Below, one piece after another: positions 1-7,277 of a stretch of DNA of 9,593 nt; positions within the stretch are counted from its first letter, which is position 1; each line of letters starts with the position of its first letter. The DNA comes from Bacteroidales bacterium UBA6244 (lineage in GTDB: Bacteria; Bacteroidota; Bacteroidia; Bacteroidales; F082): positions 7,786-17,378 of the forward strand of contig DJVY01000081.1 of the NCBI GenBank assembly GCA_002440885.1, in the 5' to 3' direction. Both the position numbers and the translations under genes were made by a program. Under the pieces are notes generated by a model. The model had not been told where the DNA came from. It did not search any database and saw nothing but the letters and a program-made list of their open reading frames with translations.

Positions 1-398
1 GGGATTTTACTGCTACTCACGATGCGGTTAGCGTTGCTGCCAATCCAAAACTCTTCAAATCCTGAAGATCCGTGCGTACCGATTACAATCAAAAACGCCT
101 TCACTTCTGCTGCGGCATTACAGATTTCGCGGTACACTTTTCCTTTGCGCAGAACATAGTCGATTTTCTGTTCTCCCAGATGGTAACGATAGGTTTTAAC
201 CAGCTCGTTAAATCTTTCAGTGGCCTCGGCAACTACGTTGTCGGGCTCGGTTGCGAAAATTTCTTTTGAATAATCGAGGTGATTCACCCAAACCATTCTT
301 ACTCCGGCTTTTGCGTTCCTGGCAATGCTGATGGCATGCTCGAGGGCGTTTATGGAACAGTCGGAGAAATCGATGCCCACTACAATAATCTTACTCAT
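1..398 (-). CDS. Universal stress protein, UspA family (partial, C-terminus beyond window)
   Basis: Reading the minus strand from the ATG at 398-396 gives an open frame of 132 codons that runs off the left edge. It opens with a Usp-type first strand and helix (MSKIIVVGIDFSDCSINALE). At about residues 107-121 it has GTHGSSGFEEFWIGS, which fits the Usp nucleotide-binding pattern G-2x-G-9x-G-S/T, so ATP or a related nucleotide is the likely ligand. The family is cytoplasmic and acts in stress and starvation survival; the exact partner is unknown. Its start overlaps the stop of the upstream SPOR gene by 8 bp (ATGAGTAA), so translation is probably coupled. The motifs KGKVYRE and WIGSNANRIV closely match the first domain of the larger Usp in this operon, suggesting duplication. 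Whether a second Usp domain follows cannot be seen. Confidence 0.93.
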   Translation of the reverse strand, partial: MSKIIVVGIDFSDCSINALEHAISIARNAKAGVRMVWVNHLDYSKEIFATEPDNVVAEATERFNELVKTYRYHLGEQKIDYVLRKGKVYREICNAAAEVKAFLIVIGTHGSSGFEEFWIGSNANRIVSSSKI

Positions 399-828
399 AA
401 TCGTTGGATTTTTGTGGTATTAACAATTCCGGAAAACTCACATCATCCTGAATAACCCATGCACTCGGGTATTTTCTGGATATCTGTGATAGAAACTTTT
501 CGGCCTCCAGGCGGGTTCTGAAATCGCCTACCCGTACCCTGTAATATGGCTCGCGAAATGTGATATAAGTGCCCGTTTCCGGGTATAACTCGTTAAATTT
601 TATTATCAGCTCTTCCGCCTCTGTCAAGGCATTATTCCCTGACTCCATAAACAGCTGAATGCGGTATCCCGGATACACCGGAAACAATTTGTTGTAGGCC
701 ACATGCAACGCCAACAAGCTGTCAGGCGTGGGGGAGGTGATAAGCTCCACATCATCGGTTTGTGCCAAGGCCGGACTGCCCGACAAAAAAACGGCGATCA
801 TGATTACTACTACAAACAGAGGTTTCAT
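391..828 (-). CDS. Secreted or periplasmic SPOR-domain protein
   Basis: This 145-residue protein starts with a clear signal peptide: a short basic N-terminus, a hydrophobic core at residues 4-16, and a probable cleavage after ALA at about residue 22. Residues 54-130 resemble a SPOR domain: GYRIQLF as the first strand, a helix with AEELIIKFNELYP, then YYRVRVGDFRTRLEAEKFL and a final strand around AWVIQDD. In that family the YRVRVG-F-----A segment is the conserved core, and SPOR domains bind denuded glycan strands of peptidoglycan. There is no lipobox cysteine, so the mature protein is probably soluble in the periplasm. It lies between two universal stress genes, 12 bp after the upstream one and overlapping the next by 8 bp, so the three form one operon. 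A cell-wall sensor or protective role under stress is inference only. Confidence 0.85.
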   Translation of the reverse strand: MKPLFVVVIMIAVFLSGSPALAQTDDVELITSPTPDSLLALHVAYNKLFPVYPGYRIQLFMESGNNALTEAEELIIKFNELYPETGTYITFREPYYRVRVGDFRTRLEAEKFLSQISRKYPSAWVIQDDVSFPELLIPQKSNDYE

Positions 829-840
829 TTTTCTAATATT

Positions 841-1674
841 TTACTGACTTTCTTTTGCCCGTACGCTTAATACAGGAATAACTGAATTATTGATTAACTG
901 TTGTGAATAAGCTCCTAAAAATTTGTTAGCCGATGTAGTTCCCTGATCTGTCATGATCGAAATAAGATCCATGTTGTTTTCTTCGATGTAGCGTAAAATG
1001 GAGGCCGCCACGTTATCGGCTTCAATTTTTTCGGTCACGAACGATACTTTTTTCTCTAATAAACACCGGGTTGCTTCTTCACTGAATCGTGCTATCCGCT
1101 TCCTGATCAAATTTATTGGCGTATTGTACACTTCCAACAGGTGGATGGTGGCATCAAATTTTCGGGCCAACTCGGCTACCATTGGTAGTTTCTCTTTGGT
1201 TTCCAGTGTGTTATCTAAAGGAAGCAGGATGTTTTTAATATGCGGGTGGATTTGGTAATGACTGTTAACCGTGATTATCGGGCATGGAGCCTGAGCTACA
1301 ATCCGGTAAGCATTACTTCCAATCCAATATTGCTCGTACCCGGAAACGCCGTGTGTACCTGCAAAAATTATATCTGCTTCAATGTGACGTGCGGCTTTGG
1401 CTACTTCCTGATACACTTTTCCCCTGCGCAGGATAACATGGATTTTTCCCTGTGGAGTCTGATCCTGATATTTCCTGACCACTTCATCGATGGAAGTTTT
1501 CGATTCGATGCGCAAATCACCGGCGATGGTGTCGGTGGTTAGCTCACCAACACTTGTGGTATCAACCCAGATAAGGTGTAGTGCAGCCTCCAGTTTTTGA
1601 GCATAAACAAGCGCATATTCAAGCGCGTGAAGCGCATTTTTCGAAAAATCAAAAGCAACTAACAGCGTATTCAT
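841..1674 (-). CDS. Tandem-domain universal stress protein, UspA family
   Basis: The 277-residue protein has two Usp domains, roughly residues 1-138 and 147-272. The first carries an intact nucleotide-binding loop, GTHGVSGYEQYWIGS (residues 106-120), matching G-2x-G-9x-G-S. The second is degenerate at the same place: around residues 243-255 (TDQGTTSANKFLG) the first glycine is replaced and the final G is followed by A. Probably only the first domain binds ATP well; that is inference. It is the first gene of the minus-strand operon and the SPOR gene follows after 12 bp. The start at 1674 is an ATG followed directly by the family-typical N-terminus MNTLLVAFDFSKNALHALEYA. A TTG-N19-TAAATTAG promoter-like pair lies upstream on the minus strand. 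Tandem Usp proteins of this size are common in Bacteroidota. Confidence 0.93.
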   Translation of the reverse strand: MNTLLVAFDFSKNALHALEYALVYAQKLEAALHLIWVDTTSVGELTTDTIAGDLRIESKTSIDEVVRKYQDQTPQGKIHVILRRGKVYQEVAKAARHIEADIIFAGTHGVSGYEQYWIGSNAYRIVAQAPCPIITVNSHYQIHPHIKNILLPLDNTLETKEKLPMVAELARKFDATIHLLEVYNTPINLIRKRIARFSEEATRCLLEKKVSFVTEKIEADNVAASILRYIEENNMDLISIMTDQGTTSANKFLGAYSQQLINNSVIPVLSVRAKESQ

Positions 1675-1700
1675 GAGCTTTATATTTTATTAAATTTCTT

Positions 1701-1725
1701 CATGACGAATTAGTATTTTGTCATG
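1701..1725. promoter_or_regulatory. Dyad CATGAC / GTCATG, candidate operator for the usp operon
   Basis: CATGAC at 1701-1706 and GTCATG at 1720-1725 form a 6-bp inverted repeat with a 13-bp spacer. It covers the expected transcription start of the minus-strand promoter proposed at 1729-1758, which is a normal place for an operator. The binding protein is unknown, and a 6-bp dyad can occur by chance. Confidence 0.3.
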
Positions 1726-1728
1726 GTG

Positions 1729-1758
1729 CTAATTTACTTAAAAATCTTTCATATGCAA
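1729..1758 (-). promoter_or_regulatory. Candidate Bacteroidota-type promoter of the usp-SPOR-usp operon
   Basis: On the minus strand TTG (1758-1756) is followed after exactly 19 bp by TAAATTAG (1736-1729), one mismatch from the TAnnTTTG -7 consensus. The spacing is right for the Bacteroidota primary sigma factor. The predicted start lies near 1722, leaving a leader of about 48 nt. Confidence 0.4.
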
Positions 1759-1865
1759 GTGTATTGAGCCTAATTTGGTGTTATTGCAAAAAAAGCGCTT
1801 CCTCACAGGTTCTTGTTACGCGTTTTTAGATGTTGGGCGACCTCAGTGTATTCGCTTTTTTCGGC

Positions 1866-1873
1866 TACTTTTG
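1866..1873 (+). promoter_or_regulatory. Candidate -7 box for ruvB (TACTTTTG)
   Basis: TACTTTTG fits TAnnTTTG exactly and ends 17 bp before the ruvB ATG. I see no good TTG/TTTG -33 element at the usual 19-21 bp upstream. The implied leader is very short, about 10 nt. Confidence 0.4.
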
Positions 1874-1890
1874 TGCAAAAAGAAGTTGTT

Positions 1891-2916
1891 ATGATAAACG
1901 AAATTCTGGACGCTACCGGATCGAACCTCACCAAAGGTGACAAAGAGATTGAAAAGACTCTGCGTCCTGAGCATTTTAATCACTTTTCGGGGCAGGCAGG
2001 AGTGGTTGAAAACCTGAAGATTTTTGTTCAGGCAGCAAAACTGCGGGGAGAATCGCTCGATCATGTGCTGTTGCATGGCCCTCCCGGACTTGGAAAAACA
2101 ACCCTATCACATATCATTTCAAACGAGTTGGGAGTGAATTTGATTACCACCTCAGGGCCTGTGCTCGACAAGGCTGGCGATTTGGCCGGACTGCTGACGA
2201 ACCTCGAAAAAAATGATGTGTTGTTTATTGATGAAATTCATAGATTGAGTCCTGTAGTGGAGGAATATTTGTACTCGGCCATGGAGGATTTCAAAATTGA
2301 TATCATGATCGAAACCGGTCCAAACGCGCGCTCCGTGCAAATTGTGCTCAATCCCTTTACCCTGGTCGGGGCTACCACCCGCTCAGGTCTGCTTACCGCT
2401 CCGCTGCGTTCACGTTTTGGTATAAATTCCCGACTAAATTACTATGATGTGGACACGCTGACGAAAATTGTGAAACGATCAGCCGGTATTTTAAATGTTG
2501 AGATTATGGACAACGCAGCCCTCGAAATTGCCGGAAGAAGTCGTGGTACGCCACGTATCGCCAATTTGCTACTCCGTCGAGTGCGCGATTTTGCCCAGAT
2601 AAAAGGCAATGGTACCATCGATATTGAAATTGCTCAATATGCACTTTCGGCGCTAAATGTCGATAAACATGGCCTTGATGAAATGGATAACCGCATTTTA
2701 AGTACCATTATCGAAAAGTTTAAGGGCGGGCCTGTTGGCATTACAACCCTTTCGACAGCAGTGGGCGAGGAGGGAGGCACCATTGAAGAAGTGTACGAGC
2801 CGTATCTGATTCAAGAAGGTTATATTATGCGCACTCCCCGCGGACGTGAAGCCACAGCCTTGGCATATAAGCATTTAGGAAAAGTTAAAAATCCTGATCA
2901 GGGAAAGCTGTTTTAA
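1891..2916 (+). CDS. ruvB: Holliday junction branch migration helicase RuvB
   Basis: RuvB is the hexameric AAA+ motor that, with RuvA, drives branch migration of Holliday junctions in recombination and repair. The 341-residue product shows Walker A GPPGLGKTT (63-71), Walker B LFIDE (111-115), sensor 1 with GATTRSGLL (160-168), the arginine-finger region PLRSRFG (171-177) and sensor 2 GTPRIAN (219-225). A C-terminal winged-helix region follows, ending in the DNA-contacting RTPRGRE motif (314-320). Length and motif order are those of the whole family, so the gene looks intact. I chose the ATG at 1891: an upstream TTG at 1813 would add 26 residues with no family similarity, and a -7 promoter box lies between the two. 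queG starts 10 bp after the stop, so the two are probably co-transcribed. The gene is divergent from the usp operon. Confidence 0.98.
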   Translation: MINEILDATGSNLTKGDKEIEKTLRPEHFNHFSGQAGVVENLKIFVQAAKLRGESLDHVLLHGPPGLGKTTLSHIISNELGVNLITTSGPVLDKAGDLAGLLTNLEKNDVLFIDEIHRLSPVVEEYLYSAMEDFKIDIMIETGPNARSVQIVLNPFTLVGATTRSGLLTAPLRSRFGINSRLNYYDVDTLTKIVKRSAGILNVEIMDNAALEIAGRSRGTPRIANLLLRRVRDFAQIKGNGTIDIEIAQYALSALNVDKHGLDEMDNRILSTIIEKFKGGPVGITTLSTAVGEEGGTIEEVYEPYLIQEGYIMRTPRGREATALAYKHLGKVKNPDQGKLF

Positions 2917-2926
2917 CCCAAAGGTC

Positions 2927-3886
2927 ATGCTTTTAACTGATTTGTTAAAAAAATCGCTAAGCGACACCATTAAACTGGAGGCTAAAAGACTGGGGTTTTT
3001 TGATTGCGGAATCGCTGAGGTTATTTTTCTAAATCAGGATGCCCAACGGATGGAACAATGGCTTGCCGAAGGAGCTCACGGTGAAATGAAGTATCTTGAA
3101 AACAACAAAGATAAACGATACAATCCTGCTCTTTTGCTCGAAAATGCCCGGTCGGTGATAACGGTATTGTTTAACTATTTTCCTCATAACTCGCTCTCTA
3201 ATGACCAAACTTACACCGTTTCCAAATATGCCTATGGTAAAGATTATCATTTTGTTATGAAGAAAAAACTAAATGAATTGCTAACCTTTATTGAAGCAAA
3301 AACGGGAGAAAGGACAGGTCGGGCTTTCGTCGATTCAGCACCTTTTCTCGATCGCGCCTGGGCACAGCGCAGTGGGTTGGGGTTTATTGGTAAAAACACT
3401 TGCCTCATTAATAAAAAAGGAGGTTCGTTTTTCTTCATTGGGCACTTGCTTATCGATCTGGATTTGTTTTACGATGCTATTCCTGATCCAAAAAGTTACT
3501 GTGGACATTGTACCCGCTGTATCGACGCTTGTCCAACCAAAGCCATTACGCCATTTAAAGTAGATGCGCGCAAGTGTATTTCGTACCTCACTATCGAGTA
3601 TCGCGGAGCGTTAGATTCTGGATTTAAGGAAACTTTTAACGACCGGATTTATGGCTGTGATACCTGTCAGGATGTTTGCCCCTGGAATCGCTTTAGCTCG
3701 CCACACAACGAACCGGAGTTTATGCCCACAGAGAAGTTGCGAGAAATGACCAAATCAGATTGGGAATCAATGGATAAGCCCTTGTTTAACCAACTTTTTA
3801 AACATTCGGCCGTACAACGTGCCGGCTTTAAAGGTTTACGCCGAAATATTGATTTTCTTTCAAATTCAACTAACTTTGAAGATTAA
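2927..3886 (+). CDS. queG: Epoxyqueuosine reductase QueG
   Basis: QueG reduces epoxyqueuosine to queuosine at wobble position 34 of tRNAs with GUN anticodons, using cobalamin and two 4Fe-4S clusters. The 319-residue protein has the catalytic-aspartate region FVDSAPFLDRAWAQRSGLG with Asp136, followed by GKN (155-157). The first ferredoxin-like cluster ligands are CGHCTRCIDACP (Cys192, 195, 198, 202). The second set is Cys217 in KCISYLTIE, then Cys244, Cys247 and Cys251 in YGCDTCQDVCPWN. These are the hallmark motifs that separate QueG from ordinary ferredoxins. The short C-terminus lacks the long HEAT-like extension found in some proteobacterial members. It starts 10 bp after ruvB and ends 14 bp before the next gene, so the three are probably an operon. 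No frameshift or missing ligand was seen. Confidence 0.96.
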   Translation: MLLTDLLKKSLSDTIKLEAKRLGFFDCGIAEVIFLNQDAQRMEQWLAEGAHGEMKYLENNKDKRYNPALLLENARSVITVLFNYFPHNSLSNDQTYTVSKYAYGKDYHFVMKKKLNELLTFIEAKTGERTGRAFVDSAPFLDRAWAQRSGLGFIGKNTCLINKKGGSFFFIGHLLIDLDLFYDAIPDPKSYCGHCTRCIDACPTKAITPFKVDARKCISYLTIEYRGALDSGFKETFNDRIYGCDTCQDVCPWNRFSSPHNEPEFMPTEKLREMTKSDWESMDKPLFNQLFKHSAVQRAGFKGLRRNIDFLSNSTNFED

Positions 3887-3900
3887 AACTGTGGAAAGCT

Positions 3901-5487
3901 ATGTTCAGTAAAAGGGTAAGTGTATGGTTTACAGTTGTGTTTGTGGTGCTGATGGTGACAAGCCTATTGGTTTATTGGTTTCGGATTCAACAAAATACGT
4001 ACGCTGACGAGATTATCAGCAAAACAACCGAACGTTTTAATAAAAGTATTAGCGGTTTTTTGAAGGCAGTGAATGCTACCAAAGGAAATCTCGAAAAGGG
4101 GTTGTACAATTACCCTGTGGCAATGAGCAATACCGATTCGCTCAACCTATTTTTCAGTCGGCTTATTAAAAACGACAAATTTCTTACAGGCGTTATTTTG
4201 ATTGATTCAACCATGAATTACGCCATTGTGGAAGATGGAGAAACCTGGACCACAACATACAATAACATCAAGGAGGATTCGCTGATCGGCTGGAAACGAC
4301 TTAACCAACAACTGAAAGTGGTTAGTGAATGGAGCGATACCTACAGTTATCTCATCAGCCGCAAGAGTTTCGGGCACATTGTAAATCAGCTTGGCGACAA
4401 CGACACGACTAACGTATGGGTTAATGTGGACCGGCCCTTTGCGGAAAGTGTCGAACTGTTGATGATGGTTTTTGATATAGAAACTTACCTCGGGAAAGAA
4501 ATTGCGGTGGCTTTTTTGTACAGTACCCAAAAAATGGGCAAACAATTTGCTTCGGCACTGAAATATAAAAACCCGCTGGTTTCGGTAATTACCCAAAACA
4601 ACGAAATATTAACCCCTGTAAAAACTGCCGATACAGCCAAAATAAGGCACTATTTTGATTTAAGTTCAGAGGTTAAAAAGCTGATTGATAAATGGAAAAT
4701 CCAAAAGGACAAACTAAATTATTCCTATTCGTTTACTTTTAAAGATCAGGTTTACTGGACACGTTTGATGCATTTGCAACCGCAAATGGGGATCACGGGT
4801 TATGGACTTACTTTGTCTGCGTTGGATCTGGCAAAAACGGAACGCGATCAGGAGTTGGTTTTTGCTTACCTGGCGGCATTGTTTCTGATTCTGGCCATTC
4901 TTTCTTATCTCACTGCTGTGCGAAAACACCGCGAAAAAATAACGCAAACCCCCGAACCTCCAGTCCTTCTGCAGGTTGAAGATATTCTGGGTCTGGTTAA
5001 AAATGGTGAATCAGATAGCATTGAGTTCAAATCGTCGTTGCGCTGGGATTACAACGAACTGGCGGTAAATCCGGTACTTGAAGGTGTTATCATGAAAAGC
5101 ATTGCGGCTTTTGCCAATGCCAGGGGAGGCGTCCTTTTTATCGGTGTTGCCGATAACCACGAAATTCTAGGTCTTGTACCGGATTTTAAAACACTTAAAA
5201 AACAAGATGTCGACTACTTTGAACTCCACCTGCGAAAATTGATTACCAATCAGTTTGGTTTAACTTTTTCAAATCATTTTTTGCAGATTCAGTTTCCTGA
5301 AATTGAAGGGAAAGTTATTTGTGTTATTCAAATTCATCCGGGTGTGCAACCACTGTTCATCGTTACAAAAAGCAAACAAGGGCAGGAGGTGGAAAAGTTC
5401 TTTGTGCGCTCGGGAAATGCCTCTCAGGAGGTGGCCTCGTTGAAAGAGATGAATGAGTATATCAGCAGGAGATTTGGAGGAGGGTGA
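3901..5487 (+). CDS. Two-TM membrane protein with extracytoplasmic (Cache-like?) domain and cytoplasmic AlbA_2 domain
   Basis: This 528-residue protein has a transmembrane helix at about residues 8-27, a polar region of roughly 290 residues, a second transmembrane helix at about 319-340, then a cytoplasmic part. Residues 366-508 carry AlbA_2 (Schlafen AlbA_2, PF04326) hallmarks: ESDSIEFKSSL (370-380), IAAFANARGGVLFIGVAD (401-418) and the closing FFVRSGNAS (500-508). AlbA_2 is usually called a putative nucleic-acid-binding domain, mostly in soluble proteins. The helix-loop-helix-framed outer region, with KFLTGVILIDS around 93-103, recalls double-Cache ligand sensors, but that is inference from topology. 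It probably acts as a one-component transmembrane receptor whose output is the AlbA_2 domain. No kinase, PAS or cyclase domain is visible. It follows queG by 14 bp. Function unknown. Confidence 0.85.
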   Translation: MFSKRVSVWFTVVFVVLMVTSLLVYWFRIQQNTYADEIISKTTERFNKSISGFLKAVNATKGNLEKGLYNYPVAMSNTDSLNLFFSRLIKNDKFLTGVILIDSTMNYAIVEDGETWTTTYNNIKEDSLIGWKRLNQQLKVVSEWSDTYSYLISRKSFGHIVNQLGDNDTTNVWVNVDRPFAESVELLMMVFDIETYLGKEIAVAFLYSTQKMGKQFASALKYKNPLVSVITQNNEILTPVKTADTAKIRHYFDLSSEVKKLIDKWKIQKDKLNYSYSFTFKDQVYWTRLMHLQPQMGITGYGLTLSALDLAKTERDQELVFAYLAALFLILAILSYLTAVRKHREKITQTPEPPVLLQVEDILGLVKNGESDSIEFKSSLRWDYNELAVNPVLEGVIMKSIAAFANARGGVLFIGVADNHEILGLVPDFKTLKKQDVDYFELHLRKLITNQFGLTFSNHFLQIQFPEIEGKVICVIQIHPGVQPLFIVTKSKQGQEVEKFFVRSGNASQEVASLKEMNEYISRRFGGG

Positions 5488-5491
5488 GGTG

Positions 5492-5540
5492 GAAAATGCG
5501 AAATGTAAAATGCAAAGTGTAAAATGTAAAATGCAAAATT
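5492..5540. repeat. AAATG-rich imperfect tandem repeat
   Basis: Just after the AlbA_2 gene stop the sequence repeats AAAATGC, AAATGT, AAAATGC, AAAGTGT, AAAATGT, AAAATGC in a row, with a period of about 8-9 bp. It is low-complexity and has no hairpin, so it is not a terminator. It may mark a junction or slipped-strand expansion. Confidence 0.6.
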
Positions 5541-5555
5541 TATAGGTGCGCTTAT

Positions 5556-5590
5556 TTTGTTTAAGTTAGCTGATGAATTATACTATTTTG
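5556..5590 (+). promoter_or_regulatory. Weak candidate promoter for the symporter
   Basis: TTTG (5556-5559) is followed by TACTATTTTG (5581-5590), which resembles a -7 box with irregular spacing (TATTTTG instead of TAnnTTTG). The position, about 64 bp before the symporter ATG, is reasonable, but the match is imperfect. Confidence 0.25.
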
Positions 5591-5600
5591 AAATGCCCTT

Positions 5601-5620
5601 AACTTAAGACACATTAAGTT
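5601..5620. promoter_or_regulatory. 7-bp dyad in the symporter leader
   Basis: AACTTAA (5601-5607) and TTAAGTT (5614-5620) are perfect inverted repeats with a 6-bp spacer (GACACA). The dyad lies 34 bp before the symporter start and just after the candidate -7 box, so it could be an operator or a small leader hairpin. It is AT-rich and has no T-tract, so it is not an intrinsic terminator. Confidence 0.35.
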
Positions 5621-5653
5621 TTACGAAATGCTTAGGTGGTTAAAATCAACAAC

Positions 5654-7084
5654 ATGACTCACGAACTGCTCTTTTGGATTATCGTTTATCTGGTGTTTGT
5701 TCTCATCATTTCCATCCGGCATTTGCGCACTTCTGATTTGGATCAATACCTGGTAAACAACCGAAAAACGGGGGTTATCCCGTTGGTTTTTACTACGTTG
5801 GCCACGTTTGTGGGTGGAGGAACTTCCATCGGACTCATTGCCATGGGTTACGAGTCGGGGTTGGCAGCGGTGGGCATTGGTGTGGCCTATGTCATCGGGT
5901 TTGTGTTGTTGTTTTTCTTTGCCGGAAACATACGCGAGTTTGGAGCTAAACATCACATTTACAGCTTTCCTCATTACCTTAACTACCGCTACACCCGTTA
6001 TGAAACATCCGGGTTTACACGGATATTTTCTTCTACCGTAAGTGGCGTGAATATTTTCATCTTTTTCTTTTTGTTATCAGCTCAGTTTGTGGCCATGGCC
6101 AGTTTGCTTAAATATGGCTTTGAAATTGGCTATACCACGGCGGTGGTTATTTCGGCCTTGATTGTGGTGGTTTATACGGCCATTGCCGGCTTGTCGGGGG
6201 TAATTCTCACCGACATGGTACAATTTGTGGCCATCGTGGTAATGATTGTGCTGGTGTTTATTCCTGGAATTATCGAAGATACCGAAGTCTTCGGACGCTT
6301 AGCCGAACTGCCTTCCAACATGCTCAACGGTACCTATTATGGCTGGATTTTTTTGTTGGCATTGCCTGTGTTTTTGAGTTGGTCGGTTTTGGTGCGCATG
6401 GACATCTGGCAACGCATTCTGGCTGCAAAAGACCAACGAACGGCTCGAAGGGTAAGTCTTTGGTCGGGGTTGGGCATGCTGCCTTTTTACATTGTTTTTC
6501 CGCTGGTAGGCATGACCATTCGGGTTGTAAGTCAGGAAGCGCTCGACCCAAAGGATGTGGCCTATGTGTTCATCGATCGCCACAGCGGAGGGTTGTTATT
6601 CGGATTTGCCATGGTGGGATTGTTATCGGCGCTCATGTCGTCGGGCGACAGTTTCTTAAACATCATTTCCATTTCAGCGGTAAAAGATTTGGTAGGTTGG
6701 AAGACCAAAACTTCCTCTAAAAAATTGGGAGAGGGTGTTTTGATTCGTCTGGCTACTTTGGTTTTTGGCGTGATTGCTTTGGGCATGGCACTGGTATTTC
6801 CTTACATTGTCGATTTGATGGTCGTGGGCATTTCCACCATCACCATTTTTGCTCCCATTACCTTGTTTTCGCTGGTTAAGAAGGAGGTTTTTCCTTACCG
6901 CAAGGCCGCGTTGTGTAGTATTCTTGCCGGATTTGTGGTGAATGTTTTGTTGTTTGTTTGGGGAGTCCTGTTGCCGGAGCAGTTCGAGCCCAAGAATTCC
7001 TTTGTTCCGGCATTTGTTGTGGCGACACTGGTGCTGGCGGGAGGAGTGCTGCTGAAGAAAAAAAGAATAACGAATATCGATTAA
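5654..7084 (+). CDS. Sodium:solute symporter family (SSS/SLC5) transporter
   Basis: The 476-residue protein is almost wholly hydrophobic, with about 12-13 membrane helices, the usual SSS size. Family marks include TFVGGGTSIGLIAMGYESG (51-69) in the sodium-site helix, GLSGVILTDMVQF (179-191), VRMDIWQRILAAKDQRTARR (247-266) and SALMSSGDSFLNIISI (325-340), the serine-rich helix that binds sodium in this fold. It imports a small solute with Na+; the substrate cannot be read from sequence. No fused kinase domain is present. I chose the ATG at 5654 over a GTG at 5636, because the extra six residues (MVKINN) are not needed for the first helix. The final residues RITNID and the TAA lie inside the first A-type intergenic repeat, so the natural C-terminus may have been replaced. 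Confidence 0.93.
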   Translation: MTHELLFWIIVYLVFVLIISIRHLRTSDLDQYLVNNRKTGVIPLVFTTLATFVGGGTSIGLIAMGYESGLAAVGIGVAYVIGFVLLFFFAGNIREFGAKHHIYSFPHYLNYRYTRYETSGFTRIFSSTVSGVNIFIFFFLLSAQFVAMASLLKYGFEIGYTTAVVISALIVVVYTAIAGLSGVILTDMVQFVAIVVMIVLVFIPGIIEDTEVFGRLAELPSNMLNGTYYGWIFLLALPVFLSWSVLVRMDIWQRILAAKDQRTARRVSLWSGLGMLPFYIVFPLVGMTIRVVSQEALDPKDVAYVFIDRHSGGLLFGFAMVGLLSALMSSGDSFLNIISISAVKDLVGWKTKTSSKKLGEGVLIRLATLVFGVIALGMALVFPYIVDLMVVGISTITIFAPITLFSLVKKEVFPYRKAALCSILAGFVVNVLLFVWGVLLPEQFEPKNSFVPAFVVATLVLAGGVLLKKKRITNID

Positions 7085-7096
7085 CGAATGATGAAT
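7065..7096 (+). repeat. A-type intergenic repeat, copy 1
   Basis: This 32-bp stretch is identical to 7196-7227. It is built on GAAT words: GAATAACGAAT, then ATCGATTAAC, then GAATGATGAAT. Its first part is read in frame as the end of the symporter gene and supplies the TAA at 7082-7084. Confidence 0.9.
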
Positions 7097-7126
7097 CACG
7101 AAATGAACGAGGAATCCCACTTCAAT

Positions 7127-7183
7127 ATTCGGCGTTGGGTGTTTCGCGCCGTAGGCGGACAGGCTGACATTCGGTGTTAAAAG
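7127..7183 (+). repeat. B-type repeat, copy 1, split by a GC-rich half-palindrome
   Basis: ATTCGGCGTTGGGTGTTT (7127-7144) and ATTCGGTGTTAAAAG (7169-7183) are both B-type sequence of the TTCGGTGTT kind. Between them lie 24 bp containing the GC-rich 19-mer at 7147-7165, so an insertion into a B repeat is the simplest reading. Confidence 0.7.
7147..7165 (-). repeat. GC-rich 19-bp half-palindrome, copy 1 (inverted)
   Basis: CGCCGTAGGCGGACAGGCT is the exact reverse complement of 7751-7769. It contains a small hairpin, CGCC-GTA-GGCG. The GC-rich composition contrasts sharply with the flanking AT-rich DNA. Similar strings seem common between genes in Bacteroidota, from memory and not checked here. 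Confidence 0.85.
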
Positions 7184-7195
7184 AAGATTTAAAAT

Positions 7196-7227
7196 GAATA
7201 ACGAATATCGATTAACGAATGATGAAT
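7196..7227 (+). repeat. A-type intergenic repeat, copy 2
   Basis: This copy is identical over 32 bp to copy 1 at 7065-7096 and lies 131 bp downstream of it. It sits before the broken four-helix-bundle gene. Identity over non-coding DNA points to recent duplication or selection for a functional site. Confidence 0.9.
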
Positions 7228-7253
7228 GCTGAAGTACGATACTACTTTAATAA

Positions 7254-7274
7254 TTAGGAATTGGTGTTTAAAAT
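7254..7274 (+). repeat. B-type repeat, copy 2 (degenerate)
   Basis: The sequence ATTAGGAATTGGTGTTTAAA looks like a decayed B repeat (ATTCGGTGTTCGGTGTTTAAA) immediately before the four-helix-bundle start. It keeps the TTGGTGTTTAAAA tail shared with the copy at 7692. Confidence 0.5.
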
Positions 7275-7277
7275 AGA

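Noticed and set aside
1813..1890. Longer ruvB start at TTG 1813 adding 26 residues
   Set aside because: The added residues have no RuvB similarity, a TACTTTTG promoter box lies inside them, and the ATG at 1891 gives the normal family length.
6299..7120. Long open frames on the minus strand opposite the symporter
   Set aside because: They are rich in His, Gln, Asn and Lys with no recognisable domain and mirror the codon pattern of a strongly supported transporter gene. One at 6674-7120 also crosses into the repeat island.
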